From Prorocentrum cordatum (taxonomy: Eukaryota; Sar; Dinophyceae; Prorocentrales; Prorocentraceae): a stretch of 27,500 nucleotides of DNA. A program made the translations under genes and the position numbers. Under the pieces are notes generated by a model that ran no database searches, was not told the origin of the DNA, and saw nothing but the letters and a program-made list of their open reading frames with translations. Numbering within the stretch: position 1 is the stretch's first letter; each line of letters starts with the position of its first letter. Location: positions 234,112 to 261,611 of the forward strand of contig CAUYUJ010008569.1 in the NCBI GenBank assembly GCA_963575745.1, read 5' to 3'. This document shows positions 17,277 to 27,097 of the stretch, one piece after another.

Positions 17277-19188
17277 ACCCCGGCGACCTTGGTCGAGAGG
17301 CTGTTGGAAAAGGCGGGCACGCCCGTGATTTCCCACGCGGAAGCACGCGCGCCCCCTTTTGGCCCGCGCCCGAGGGGCCCCGACGGCGAAGCCGGTGTCT
17401 GGTTTTGCCCCTCGAGATGTCGCGCCGAGAAGAAGGCTGCGAAGACGGCCACGCGGAGCTTCGGGGCGGCGACATTTGCGACGGCGCGACGCTGACCCAT
17501 CGATTAAGCACGACGAGGAAGTCGCCCGACACCGCCCATCAACGATTCGACTTGGCGCCAGGCCTCCGGCGCAGCAACGCGCATCCGTCGCGAAGCCTTG
17601 CCGGCGCACCCGCGCGCGCCGCGCGGGGGCGAGCCCCGCCCCGACGCCCCGCTGACGCATCTTGAATTCGACGTTTGCATGAGCGGCCGCATCGATCGAA
17701 TTGGCCCGGGGAACTGGATGCGCTCGCCCGCGCAGATACCGCCCAAATAGCACGCGCGGGAGCAGTCATCAGGAAATGCGAAGACGAAGGGCAGTCATTA
17801 ATTGGCGCCTAGACTCTACAGATCGCCCCCAGCATGCCCCCGGCATTGCAATTGACATGCGACGCAGGAGTTCGCGGCAACACGCCCAGCCAACAGTTCG
17901 GGCGCGACCCAGAAACTACATTTGGCGTCGCGTCGCCTACGGACGCCCCCACGACGATAGCAAGCGACCCATCTACGCCAGAGGCGACGGTGGGCGATGG
18001 CTCGGGCCGCGACGATGACGACGCCACCGTCTTCATGGCCCAGAACATGTCCAGACCGCGATTCTGGCCGCCTCGCCACTGGACTCGACCCCGAGCACGA
18101 CCAGACCTCGCCGCTGGTGGCATCGACCACGCGATGGCAACCAGAGACAGCTTCTTCTGCGAGCAGCACTGAGGGGGCCCCAGCCAGATTACCGCCGCCA
18201 AGGGAACCCAAACCAGACAGCAGAATGACACGGCGGCGAATTACCGGCGCGCGGGGACCACGGCGCTGTCGCGGTGACCACTCAGCCCCGGGCGCCAGCA
18301 ATCTTGCGCACAGAGACGAGCTCGGCAGAACAATGCAGAGCCTTGGTGGGCCACGCGGCCCACGCAACACCGCGCGCGCGGATCGCAGAAACCGCGCTGC
18401 CCAACGGGGTGCCCACAGATCACCGATGCGTGGAACCTGTTCGATTTTCTGGCAGAGGCGCCGCCCTGGCTATCCAGCCAGGAGCGAGTCGCTGAGCCCA
18501 AACGAAGGCCCGGCTCCTGCCGAGGACGGCGACCCCCCACCCATGCCGATGACGCAATAGAAGAAAAACTCCGCGCCACGCCGGCTGGGCCGCCCCACGC
18601 CTGGGGGGGCTTCGTTTTCATCGGGGGCAGCAGGAACGGGGGGCCCCCAGCGCATCGCGCACGACGACCTACCTTGAGGCGGCAGAGATAGCCAGAAAAT
18701 AGAAACGCCTCCAGGAAGACGAGGGCAGATCGGAATCCAGCCAGCGCCAAGGAACAAGCGACTCCGCCGTCGCCTCCGACGCCCGAGCCCCCGCCCGACG
18801 GAAAGAGGGGAGGCGGGCTCCGCCCGCGCGCGCCGCCGGCGCCATCCCGGGGCCCAGAGGACCAGGATGGGCCCGCACCGCCCGGCACCGAATGCACATC
18901 GCGCGACGAGGGCGACGGCGGCGCCGCAGGATCTGACGAAGAAAACCTCCTTTGACAGCGCTCGGAAACGAGCCCGCGACGCTGGCGGCGGCGAACCCAG
19001 CGCGAGGTCCGAGGCGAAGATATAGAACTTCCCAGCATTCGACGCCCACTTGCAAGAGGCGCGAAGCGCTCGAGGGCACATTCACGGGATCGGCTATAGG
19101 CGAGGCGACCGGCACGCTCTCCGAATGTTGCAGTTAGAGCGAAAAGAACACCAAGGACATTCATTTTACCTTCTAGCTGAGCGACCGC
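17277..19188. other. Unassigned GC-rich region
   Basis: Long frames are open on both strands (for example minus 19164-18241 and plus 17997-18560), with Arg/Pro/Ala/Ser-biased text typical of GC-driven open frames. Islands of plausible protein exist, such as plus 17530-17730 with R-I-D-R-I-G-P-G-N-W-M-R and minus 18780-18665 with W-R-W-L-D-S-D-L-P. They are too short to name. Exons of a gene with long introns cannot be excluded. Confidence 0.35.
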
Positions 19189-19506
19189 TCAATCGAAGTC
19201 GAAGTCGTCGGCGGGCAACCCGACGCGCAGCGTCAGCTGGGCCCCATCATTGGGCGGCGCCCAATCGGGGAGGTCGTCCACGCCGCGCCCCCCGAGGCCG
19301 CTTGCGCCGGCGCCTGGCGCCGAACCGATTCCGGCAGGAGCGCCATCGGCGCCGCCGCGGGGGGCCCCGCCTGAAGCGTTGCCCAAGCCGCCACTATCAG
19401 CAGCACCACAAGGGAAACCCGCCCGAAGCGCGGTCTGAGCCGGCACGGCCAACGCCGCCGAAGCCATCAGCACCGCTGGCAGCCATGCCATTTGACCCAG
19501 GTGCAT
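19189..19506 (-). CDS. Predicted small secreted or organelle-targeted protein, 105 residues
   Basis: The minus strand runs from ATG at 19506 (a TAA directly precedes it in frame) to TGA at 19191-19189. The N-terminus has a hydrophobic core, M-A-W-L-P-A-V-L-M-A-S-A-A-L-A-V-P-A, which fits a signal peptide with a possible cut after A-V-P-A. A second Met at codon 6 is an alternative start. The middle is Gly/Ala-rich low complexity, and the C-terminus is acidic (G-V-D-D-L-P-D-W and ending D-D-F-D-F-D). Third positions are mostly C or G. In dinoflagellates such a leader can route to the ER or, with more sequence, the plastid. No family recognised; it could also be chance. Confidence 0.35.
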   Translation of the reverse strand: MHLGQMAWLPAVLMASAALAVPAQTALRAGFPCGAADSGGLGNASGGAPRGGADGAPAGIGSAPGAGASGLGGRGVDDLPDWAPPNDGAQLTLRVGLPADDFDFD

Positions 19507-20155
19507 TTAGCGAGCTTCCACAGGCCCCATCCACACAAGCCGATTCGAGGGAACACCCCAATGTCCAAATCGTCAGGGGCAGCGGCATCACCCCCACAAG
19601 GCCTCCGCGACTGTCCGGGGCCGCGAGCTCGACCTCAAGGCGCAATCCCCTGGCCGCAGCGCTCGCGAACCAGAGGGCCCAGGTTCGCGGCCGCCGCAGA
19701 CGGCAGCCCCCGACGCGGATACTTCACGCGCGTCGAGCAGCGCCCTGGCCATCGTTGACCGCAGCCTTGAGATACCTTTTCTATTATACGCGTTCTGAAA
19801 CTGGTTATTTTGAACCAAGCATCGGCACACCTCCCTAGCCCACATGAAATCAAGCAATCGCCCACTGCATGCGCTCGGAGGTGTAGACGCGCCCCAAAGG
19901 AGAGACACTTCATGCACGTCGCCAGTTTCGTTGACCATGACTGCTGGTTTGAAGTGAAAGATGTTTTGGGGAACCACAGACGGCCCACGGAATAGAGTTG
20001 TCTCACTCAAGTATAATACAGTTCATGGAGGACCACCGGCACCCGCGGGTGCTCTGCGGGCGATGGGAAGCACTGTTTATCGTAATCGGCACGGGTAAAA
20101 ACGCCAAGAAGGATCGGTTCCAGCTCGAACAGCTTGCTCGCGATGGTGGATCTGA
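19507..20155. other. Unassigned region
   Basis: No feature can be supported. The minus strand (about 20010-19790) and the plus strand (19998-20309) each show short plausible text. GC drops after about 19770. Confidence 0.35.
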
Positions 20156-20632
20156 GTGCCCGTTCATCCGCGCCCCCCAGGGGTGCCTCTGGGAAGTGAT
20201 GCGAAGGCGCCGCACGCGCTATATCAGGGTGACATCCGGGATAGGCCAGAGTCGCATCCGAATGTTGCGGTCCACGTGGCGCTTTGGACTTCCGCGCGCA
20301 GCATCATGAATCAGGGTCTTAGTCAGATAGCCCGCGCACATATGCACATGGCCCCGTAGGATCTCGACAGTAGATTGGAGAGCGAGCGGCGCGGAATCGC
20401 CGAGTGTGTTACCCATATCGATTGGACGGCTGCAGTGGCCCAGCTGAACATCAAGTTCGACCTGTCCAATCATGACGCCCTTGTATTGGGCGGCAACGGA
20501 GGAACCATTGCGCCGAGGTTCCGGCGTCGAGTAGAGTGCTTTGAAACGAGGACGCGGGTGAATCCCATCCTTGTGGACGCAATTGGCCTGTCTGATTTTT
20601 GCGCGAGAACCATGACCAGTGACGACGGCTGA
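20156..20632 (+). pseudogene. Possible retrotransposon endonuclease relic
   Basis: Frame 2 is open from 20156 to TGA 20630-20632 with one TAG at 20357-20359. The segment I-D-W-T-A-A-V ... F-D-L-S-N-H-D-A-L-V-L (about 20420-20490) resembles the last strand of EEP endonucleases, where the motif is S-D-H. Here Asn would replace Asp. The minus strand over 20836-20219 is an uninterrupted frame of 205 codons with equally good codon bias, so the strand is not certain. Confidence 0.22.
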
Positions 20633-21474
20633 GGGCCCCACGATTTGGAAGCGATCCGGGCAACGAAAACCTGCAGAGGCTCGGTCCGACCACCACCAGT
20701 TACACGACACCACCGAGGAGGACAGCCGCCCGCCTAGTCGCCGCCGTCGGGGCGGGAGCGATGCCAGCGCGAGCACGCGCCCGATCTGTCGATCAGGAAC
20801 AGCAACGGGATCGGACAATTCCCGGGCTATTCCCACAAGGCCAGACGTCAGCTATTTGACAACCGAGGACGTCCAGACCCTGACAGATAGTCTGCACCGC
20901 CACGACCAGCGGGCAGCGTCATCTACAGGGGAAAAATTCAAACATAGAAAAAAAAAAAACAATAGTCTGGGGATGATTCTTCTTATGTTTTGGCACTTCT
21001 TCATTCTTCCTTCAAAAACCGCCTGTAGGGGGACATGCCCGGTGTAAGGCCACGCGACGCGCCACATGAGATTTGACAATTGTAGGTCGGGGACCCTTAA
21101 AGAGCCTTCGGGATTAACGATTGCCGCTTGAGGGATTGGGGCGAGGACCTGAAGGCAGTCCAATTCGTGGCAGGTGCGGGTGGGGTGCGCGTGTATATTT
21201 CGTAAGTACCTCGATAGAAAATGCGTGGGAATGGGAATTCGCCACTAAGATACATGGACAATCGGGGGGCGGGGGGCCCTGCTTACAACAGCGCCTAAGA
21301 CGGGCAGAATGAATGCGTTCAATTGGATTTCCATCCTTGTGGTGAACCCACCTGCGATCGCCAGACAAATCGGGATCACCCAGAATTTGCATTATCATGC
21401 ATACTTTTGTTCCCCTGTTCCTTGATTATTATCGCTCCCCCCCTCCCGCCTGATGCTCCTCTCTCCTCACCCGG
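20633..21474. other. Unassigned region with an A12 run
   Basis: An uninterrupted A12 lies at 20948-20959 on the + strand, rare in this GC-rich DNA. It could be the remains of a retroposed 3' tail. No matching upstream gene or flanking duplication was identified. Sequence after it is of lower GC and carries no recognisable coding text. Confidence 0.4.
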
Positions 21475-21618
21475 TCAGGAATTGTCGCTTAGCGTCTCGC
21501 TCCAGTAGTCTTGGCCCACCAGGTTGCCCCGCAACACGTCAATCGCGCCCCAGTCCCAGAACGTGAGCATTCCAAGTTTATTTGGGCCTCGCACCCCGCG
21601 GAGCGGAGCGACATGCCA
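21475..21618 (-). CDS. Possible C-terminal exon or fragment, 47 codons
   Basis: The minus strand is open from 21618 to the TGA at 21477-21475 with well-balanced, aromatic-rich text: G-P-N-K-L-G-M-L-T-F-W-D-W-G and N-L-V-G-Q-D-Y-W-S-E-T-L. There is no ATG at its upper end, so it would need an upstream exon or be a fragment. Family not recognised. Confidence 0.25.
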   Translation of the reverse strand, partial: WHVAPLRGVRGPNKLGMLTFWDWGAIDVLRGNLVGQDYWSETLSDNS

Positions 21619-22215
21619 TCAGCTCGCACGGCGTAGCGTGTCGCCAGAGCCGCCGCCACGATACGCCAAGGGAAAGTTCCCGACCGCAGCAAGTCTGCAG
21701 CTACTGAGTTCGGCTGCGCTTGCGCTGGCAGGGCTCACTCACGTCGTTGCACGATATCCGGCCCCACTTTTACCGGTTGGATTTGGAGGACGCCGCGGCG
21801 ATCGCGGCGGCCACACAAGGAGTAGCATGCCCCGTGCCCAGCCTTTTTGTTTCACCGTGGGCACCAGCACCAATAGCTTCGGTGTCGCGCCTTCTCTCTG
21901 CAGATTCCTGCTTGGCCTTCGACGCACAGTGATCCCTCGCCCGCGCAGCCATGGCCAGCAGGCAGGACACATTACCAGTTAGGATAGTTTTTGTTCTAAC
22001 GGCTGCGCTCTGGACGGGGGTACGATCAGATGTCGGACGACCGTTTTGAACCGGCAGTATCCATGTTCCAGCTCTGACAGCGTGTGATGCCGTTTGTGAG
22101 GCGAGTTTCGGCTTCGACTACCTCGGGGCAAGCAGGCTCATCAGCGCCGCAGGTAGCGCTTCTGCCGACCGCCTCCGCGCGCGGTCCCGTTGGGTGAGGA
22201 GGCGGGCATGAAACC
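21619..22215. other. Unassigned region
   Basis: A plus-strand stretch at about 21720-21932 (D-I-R-P-H-F-Y-R-L-D-L-E-D-A-A-A-I-A-A-A-T) looks protein-like but is short and unrecognised. No other feature. Confidence 0.3.
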
Positions 22216-22319
22216 AGGAGGAAGAGGAAGAAGGAGAGGATGATGAAAGGAGGAAGAGTGGAGGAGAAGGCAGAGGAGGAGGAGGAGGAGGAGGGGGAGG
22301 AGGAGGAGGAGGAAGGGGA
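22216..22319 (+). repeat. Polypurine tract, (AGG)n with GAA/GAT variants
   Basis: About 100 bp of GA-rich sequence, cleanest as (GGA)n at 22273-22312. Its polarity is opposite to the CCT tracts at 6.9-12.4 kb. Not coding. Confidence 0.9.
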
Positions 22320-22469
22320 CCAGTGTAAGCCAAAAAGTCATCAACGATGTTGGAATTAACCCTCCCTCCAAGCTCCCTCTCCATAGGCCCCTGCAACGGT
22401 TCATTTCCACTGGGGGAAGTGCCTCGTTGGAAAACACCCTTGAAGACCCTGAAGCATGCCAAAGCCTTC

Positions 22470-22790
22470 GTCTCGGGATTTCAACGCCACAGATCAACCT
22501 GACTGCTGCGTCTTGACGATCTGGAATCGTGCCAGAGAGCCATTTTGGGGATTTCAACACCGCGAATCAACATAATTGCTGCACCCGCATAATCTTGAAT
22601 TTGTCCAGAACACCAGTTTTGGTACGTTGAGCATGGGGATCCGTGAAACTATACCAAGTGTTATGAACGAATGTGCGCGGCGCCAAGGCGAGAGCCACAT
22701 TCTGAATAAGGACCGCCCTCAATCCGAGAAACCCTTGCAAAATGTTTCAACATGGATGTGCGAGGCGCTAAGGCGAGAGCCTATGATTTG
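22470..22790 (+). repeat. Diverged direct repeats of about 73-85 bp
   Basis: GGGATTTCAACGCCACAGATCAACC (22475) recurs as GGGATTTCAACACCGCGAATCAACA (22548). GGCGCCAAGGCGAGAGCC (about 22680) recurs as GGCGCTAAGGCGAGAGCC (about 22765). They look like remains of an old tandem array just upstream of the second retroelement. Confidence 0.55.
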
Positions 22791-22900
22791 TTCGTTGGTG
22801 GTTGATTCCTCAGAGAGGGCTGCGTCGCGAGGTGGTGTGTTAGATATGTTGGTGCAGTCCTCTCTGATCTATATGGCTACGCAGTCCCTTTGGCTCAGGA

Positions 22901-23345
22901 GTGGACTTCGGGCAGGCGTGGCCGCTCCTCTCACTGTGGGGGGCGGCCGCGTCTGCAGCAGCGCTCGGCCAGTTTGTTCGCGAACGCCCGCAGCACTGCC
23001 ATTGCGATTGCGATTGCCGCGGCAACCCCAGCATCGGCGCAGCTCTGGCGAAGCAGCTGGAGCACTGCGGGCCCGCGCCGCCGCCACCGGCCGAGGCCCC
23101 GGGTCTGTTTTCTTCGGGGTGCTCGCGGCGTCGCCATCACGCTCTCGGCGTTGGTGGCGGTCGCCCAGGACCTGATCCGCCGCGGGGTGGTGGGTTTCCC
23201 TGTTCCGTCGCCGCCGTGGGCGGCCATCACCAGCGGGTCCCAGGCGCCCGCGAGATCGGGCGGGGAGGCGACCCCAGGATCGACCCAGAAGGGCAAGAGG
23301 GGCGGCAAGGGCGCCGTGGTCACGGCGCCCATTGACACTCTGTGA
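22901..23345 (+). pseudogene. DIRS-like element leader: hydrophobic, Cys-rich and basic region
   Basis: Frame 2 gives a hydrophobic stretch (L-L-S-L-W-G-A-A-A-S-A-A-A) then H-C-H-C-D-C-D-C, followed by a Pro/Ala linker. Near 23100 the code moves to frame 3, which holds another hydrophobic segment (G-V-A-I-T-L-S-A-L-V-A-V-A) and a basic Gly/Lys tail ending at TGA 23343-23345. A GTG, not an ATG, stands at 22901, so the true start is unclear. A Cys cluster between two possible membrane or core helices is unusual for a gag-like leader. Role unknown. Confidence 0.45.
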
Positions 23346-24001
23346 GTGCGTGTGCGGCGGCGGGAGCCGCTGCCGCAGCCGTGCTGGACCGAGGCTCCGC
23401 TGCTTGGGTCCACGACGGCGCTGCCGAGCATCATGCGAGGCTCGTGGGCGCACACGTGGAGAATGACGAGTCTGCGGTCGTGTTCCCCGATTACGATGTA
23501 TTCGTGGAGCAGTTGAGTTTAAAAAACACGAATATTGAGGGGATCCGTTTCTCTGCCACTATCGACTTACGGCCGCGACGTGTCCCTGGCCCTGGCAGCG
23601 TGCTCTACACCTTCGCCCCGCTGACGGCCGCCGAGATCAGTGAGCTGTTCGTCGAGGGGGGGCAGGTCTGCAACCTCGAGCGAGCCCACCGCGGGCTCCC
23701 GTGTGTGGGCGAGGCCGCCCGAGCGCATGGCGGAGCCGCGGCGGCGGCGACGCCCGTGCCTAGGGTCGCCCCCGCGCCTGGAGGAGCCCGCCTGGCCCCC
23801 GCAGGCGGCGCCTTGATCCTCTCGGAGCCCTGCATCGGCCACGACATCGGGGCCGAGTTCGCGCTGCCCGTGGGGGCCGCGGTGCTGGGGTCGAGGGCGC
23901 TGGTGGTCCTCGATGGCGCCGTCGCCAGCCTCGAGATGCTCACGGAGGGGGCGGACATCACACGATGGGCCATTTGTTCGCGGCAAGTTCCTTTGCGATG
24001 A
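23342..24001 (+). pseudogene. DIRS-like element pre-RT region, part 1
   Basis: Frame 2 is open for 219 codons to TGA 23999-24001 (the codon at 23342 is GTG). It shows H-H-A-R-L-V-G-A-H-V, V-F-P-D-Y-D-V-F-V-E-Q-L-S (about 23480-23515), Y-T-F-A-P-L-T-A-A-E-I-S and an Ala/Pro-rich linker. The first motifs resemble the conserved 'V-x-T-P-D-x-D-x-x-V-E-x-L' stretch seen before the RT in dinoflagellate elements of this type (from memory). Function unknown, possibly gag-like or structural. Codons end mostly in C or G. Confidence 0.55.
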
Positions 24002-24581
24002 CCCGAGGATCTCGGCACGGGCCCCGACGGAGCGCACCCTGGTCGAGGCCGTCGGGCTCATGACAGCGTGCACGCGTCAGGCTGAAGGCCTGCCTCCGCC
24101 CCCGTTGCTGGGGCCGTCCGTCGGGGCCGAGTGGGTCGGTTCAACGATCAGGAGTGGCATCACAAGCCTGGCTGCACGCGCGGACAAGTGGCGCAGCGAC
24201 AGCGGCGCACGGCAACACAGCTCGGCGGCCCACGAACATTCCATCCCCCATCGCGCAGTCCACCTGCTGGCGACGGCTGATGGGCTCAATGTCACGAACA
24301 TGGTGGGGGTCGAGCTCCTCTTTCGGCGGATCACGTTGCACGAGGAGGCAGTGCCCGAGAACCCCGACCCCCCGAGCTACGAGGGCGGCGATCACTACCT
24401 CGGCACCAGCGATCGGGCAGGCGGCGCACAGACGGCCCCGCCGTTGCGGGCCCACGTTGCGATGGAGTTCAGCAAAGAGGCGGCGATCTTGAAGGAGAAT
24501 AGGCAAGCCCGGAAGGCCAGGGCCACCGGCGTCGCGACTGCGAAGGCCAAGGCAGACCCCACGGCCTCCGCCAAGAAATGA
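23960..24581 (+). pseudogene. DIRS-like element pre-RT region, part 2
   Basis: After a frameshift near 23980 frame 3 is open to TGA 24579-24581. It has a long mixed region (R-T-L-V-E-A-V-G-L-M), then R-R-I-T-L-H-E-E-A-V with P-S-Y-E-G-G-D-H-Y-L-G (about 24330-24405), and ends in a basic helix (K-E-A-A-I-L-K-E-N-R-Q-A-R-K-A). The order of an aromatic 'Y-x-x-x-D-x-x-x-G' box and a Lys-rich helix agrees with the part directly before the RT in related elements. It may bind nucleic acid. Confidence 0.55.
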
Positions 24582-24659
24582 AGAAGGGAGCGGGGGTGGC
24601 GACGCCGGCAGATGCCCCATCTTCGACGCGAGCGCTGACACGATGTCTGAGGGGGTCTC

Positions 24660-25330
24660 TTCGGGCAGCAAGTTGGCGCGGCGCCGCCCTGAGGCCGGGC
24701 CTCGCCGACGGCAAGAGACAGCAGGAGATCGGAGCAGTCGCGGTCTCTCCCCTCTCCCCGACGCCCCTCGTGGCCGGCGCCCCGGGAACGGCGGCGGGGG
24801 GGGGCTCGGCTGCGCCGCGAGCGGTGGCTCGCCGTCCAGTCGGCGGCGCAGGAGGCGGCCGACGGCCTGCACCTGCTCTTCGGGCGCGACCCGCGGGGGC
24901 TCTCAGCGCTGCCGCTGCGCGAGGGAGCTGGCGCCGAGGGCGGCCGCAGCTCCGCGCGCAGTGCGATTCACCAGCATCTGTTCTTCACCATCGCTTCGAA
25001 GCTCCCCGACCATGCACAAAGTGACCGCGCCTCTTTTTGTGAGTTGGCTGGCGCCAGTGTGGATTGCGAGGCGCCTGCGCGCGGGGTCGAGCCACGCGAC
25101 CCGACCAGGGCGCCCTTGCCCAAGGGTCAGGCCCCGCCCGTCAATCTGACGAATATAGTTTTTCCCGAGTTCGGTCGCCGCCTCGATCTCGAGAATATTT
25201 CAGCCGACGCCGACGCCGCCGAGCACCGTCTGCGACGCGAGCCCGCGGGGCCCCGCGCCGACGCCCGAACCCAGGGGGGCAAGGATGTCGAAGTCACGCC
25301 CCCCAGAAGCCCGAGCGTGGAATCTCGGGG
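24660..25330 (+). pseudogene. DIRS-like element linker leading into the RT
   Basis: From about 24807 frame 3 gives R-R-E-R-W-L-A-V-Q-S-A-A-Q-E-A-A-D-G, then G-A-S-V-D-C-E and V-F-P-E-F-G-R-R-L-D-L (about 25155-25190), with C/G-ending codons and no stop. The 24660-24800 part is frame-ambiguous. After about 25200 the text becomes Arg/Pro-rich, and the coding frame shifts to frame 2 before the RT fingers at 25364. There is no ATG start before 25044 in this frame. Confidence 0.5.
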
Positions 25331-26250
25331 TTCAGCGAGGCTTCCAATGGTAGGATCACGCCGTTCTTCGTCAAACAGAAGCAGAATCGTCAGAGACTCG
25401 CCCTCGACTGTCGCAGGGTCAACCAGCCATTCCGCCACCCCCCCAAGCCTGATACGAGCTCAACTGAGACCGCGCACGGCCTCGAGGCCCCCGACGGAGA
25501 CGCCCCCGCTGTCGCGGCGACGGGGGGCGCGCAGAATTGCCCCCTCCAGCGCGGCGTGCCATCTGCGCCCACCGCGTCTTGCAGCTTCGGAGCCGCGGCA
25601 GTTGGCCCGGCAGAAAAGTGAGGGGCGGATTCAGGTGTGCGGGGAGAGCCGTTGCCCTCGGAGGGGGGCGTCTCCCCCTGTCTGCTCGCGTCGCCGATGG
25701 GCTGGACGCGGTCGCTTTACATCGCCCAGGCCTCGCATTCCGGGTTGCTTAGAGAGGCGGGGTTTAGACGGGAATTCACCCTGTCGAATGCTTGGCCCGC
25801 CCCCCCCCCCCCTTGTCGGACGACCCCTTTGCCCTGCCTTTTCGGGGGCAACCTGGCCGTCTTCAGGATGTCGAAGGACCGGGCCGTTAAGCGTCTCCAC
25901 GAGCTCATCAATGTCTCTGAGGGGACGGGCTTCGTCCTGCACGAAATCTCTCGGGCCTCCACCTCCACGAACATCTTGGAGACCTCGTTCGACGGGGCGA
26001 GGCGCGCGGCGCGGCCCAGGCCCGAGCGGGCTCGGACTCTTCGGGGTGCTCTACGGCATGCTGCTCGGGGCGGTCGCATCTCCGGGAGGGCCCTCGAGCG
26101 CCCCTTGAGCCACTGCGTCGTCGAGGCCCTCAACTTGCGGCCTGCACCATCGGTCTCGCGGGCCACCCACGCGTTTATTCGGGACGGCTGCGACACTCGA
26201 AGGTCCCTGTGGGGCCCCGTGCGCCATGAGCTCCTGGTCAGTGCCAGCCT
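25331..26250 (+). pseudogene. DIRS-like reverse transcriptase, catalytic box destroyed
   Basis: Frame 2 starts with F-F-V-K-Q-K-Q-N-R-Q-R-L-A-L-D and R-R-V-N-Q (25364-25428), the RT fingers. The stretch that should hold motif A (25440-25620) is scrambled and ends at TGA 25619-25621. The same frame then gives A-S-P-M-G-W-T-R-S-L-Y (ATG codon 25697-25699), the 'P-M-G-x-x-x-x-L-Y' box. The catalytic Y-x-D-D/N box reads F-G-G-N at 25841-25852, so the Asp codon is now GGC. A C13 run at 25800-25812 could also promote slippage. Downstream S-G-R-A-L-E-R-P-L-S-H-C fits the RT-RNase H connection. Confidence 0.72.
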
Positions 26251-26940
26251 GACCCCCTTGCTCCCAGGCAACTCCGGGCGCCCGCGGCCCTCGTCTGTCC
26301 TCGGAACCGATGCCTCTGGCAGTCGGCGGGGAGCGATGGAGGCCAAGTTCACCAGTGACGAGGTCGGGGAGATGGGTCGGTGGAACGAGAGGTGGAGATA
26401 CCTGCGTCTACCCCCCTCGGAGCGGGCCGCTCGTAGACGGGCTCTGCCGGCCGACCTGGGCCCCCTCATGGACGCCGCGACTTGGCGCCCCCTCGGCATT
26501 GGCCTGGCAGCCTCGCGCCGGTTCCCCCGAGATCCCGCAGCCCACCATCCTAAGTCGGTCCTGGAAGTACCGGAGGGCGGCAAGATGCAGACTCGATGAG
26601 AGACTATCGACAACCAGGAGGGGAGGGCAGTCAGCAAAGGTGCGCGCCTCAAGCTTCGGGACCCCGTCAGCTCCACCAGAGGCGCCTCGTCCTCGTTGAC
26701 CACTTCTGCGCGACCCTTGGTTTCTCAAGAGGGCACGCAGCTTCCTGCGGACACCTACAGCTGGCCCGACGCCTGGCGGCCTTCTCGATTGCGACAGGCC
26801 CCTGGGTGACGCTCAGATGGGCGCCGAGCGAGTTCAACCCCGCTGACGCCCCGTCTCATCTGTTCGAGCGGCTGACGGAGGCGCGGCCTACGCTCTATGA
26901 GGCGCCTACGTCGGATGCAAAGCTTGTCGGTCTGTCAAGC
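26251..26940 (+). pseudogene. DIRS-like RNase H domain
   Basis: The first acidic residue is Asp in L-G-T-D-A-S (26309-26311, frame 2), followed by E-R-W-R-Y (about 26390). Frame 2 stops at TGA 26597-26599, and frame 3 text (P-E-I-P-Q) and then frame 1 continue. Frame 1 has L-V-L-V-D-H-F (Asp 26698-26700), F-S-R-G-H-A and R-W-A-P-S-E-F-N-P-A-D-A-P-S (26815-26856). The last motif is the W-x-P-S-x-x-N-P-A-D signature that closes the RNase H of DIRS and related elements. Frame breaks prevent a functional protein. Confidence 0.72.
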
Positions 26941-27097
26941 AGCCGCCGCGCCGTCGACTTCCCGCGAGGCCGCCGGGGCCCCGAAGGGGGCCGGGTCGCG
27001 GCGGGCGGCGCCATCTGTGGGCCGCGGCCGAGGGCGTGGCACCCCGCGGCGGTGCCCCGCCGCGGCCCCCTCTCCCGCCGCGCGGCCGCCGCCCCCG

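Noticed and set aside
17670-17715. Cluster of restriction-like sites (GCGGCCGC, ATCGAT, CCCGGG) suggesting a vector polylinker
   Set aside because: Flanking sequence is continuous in composition and frame with its surroundings, and such sites are frequent in GC-rich DNA.
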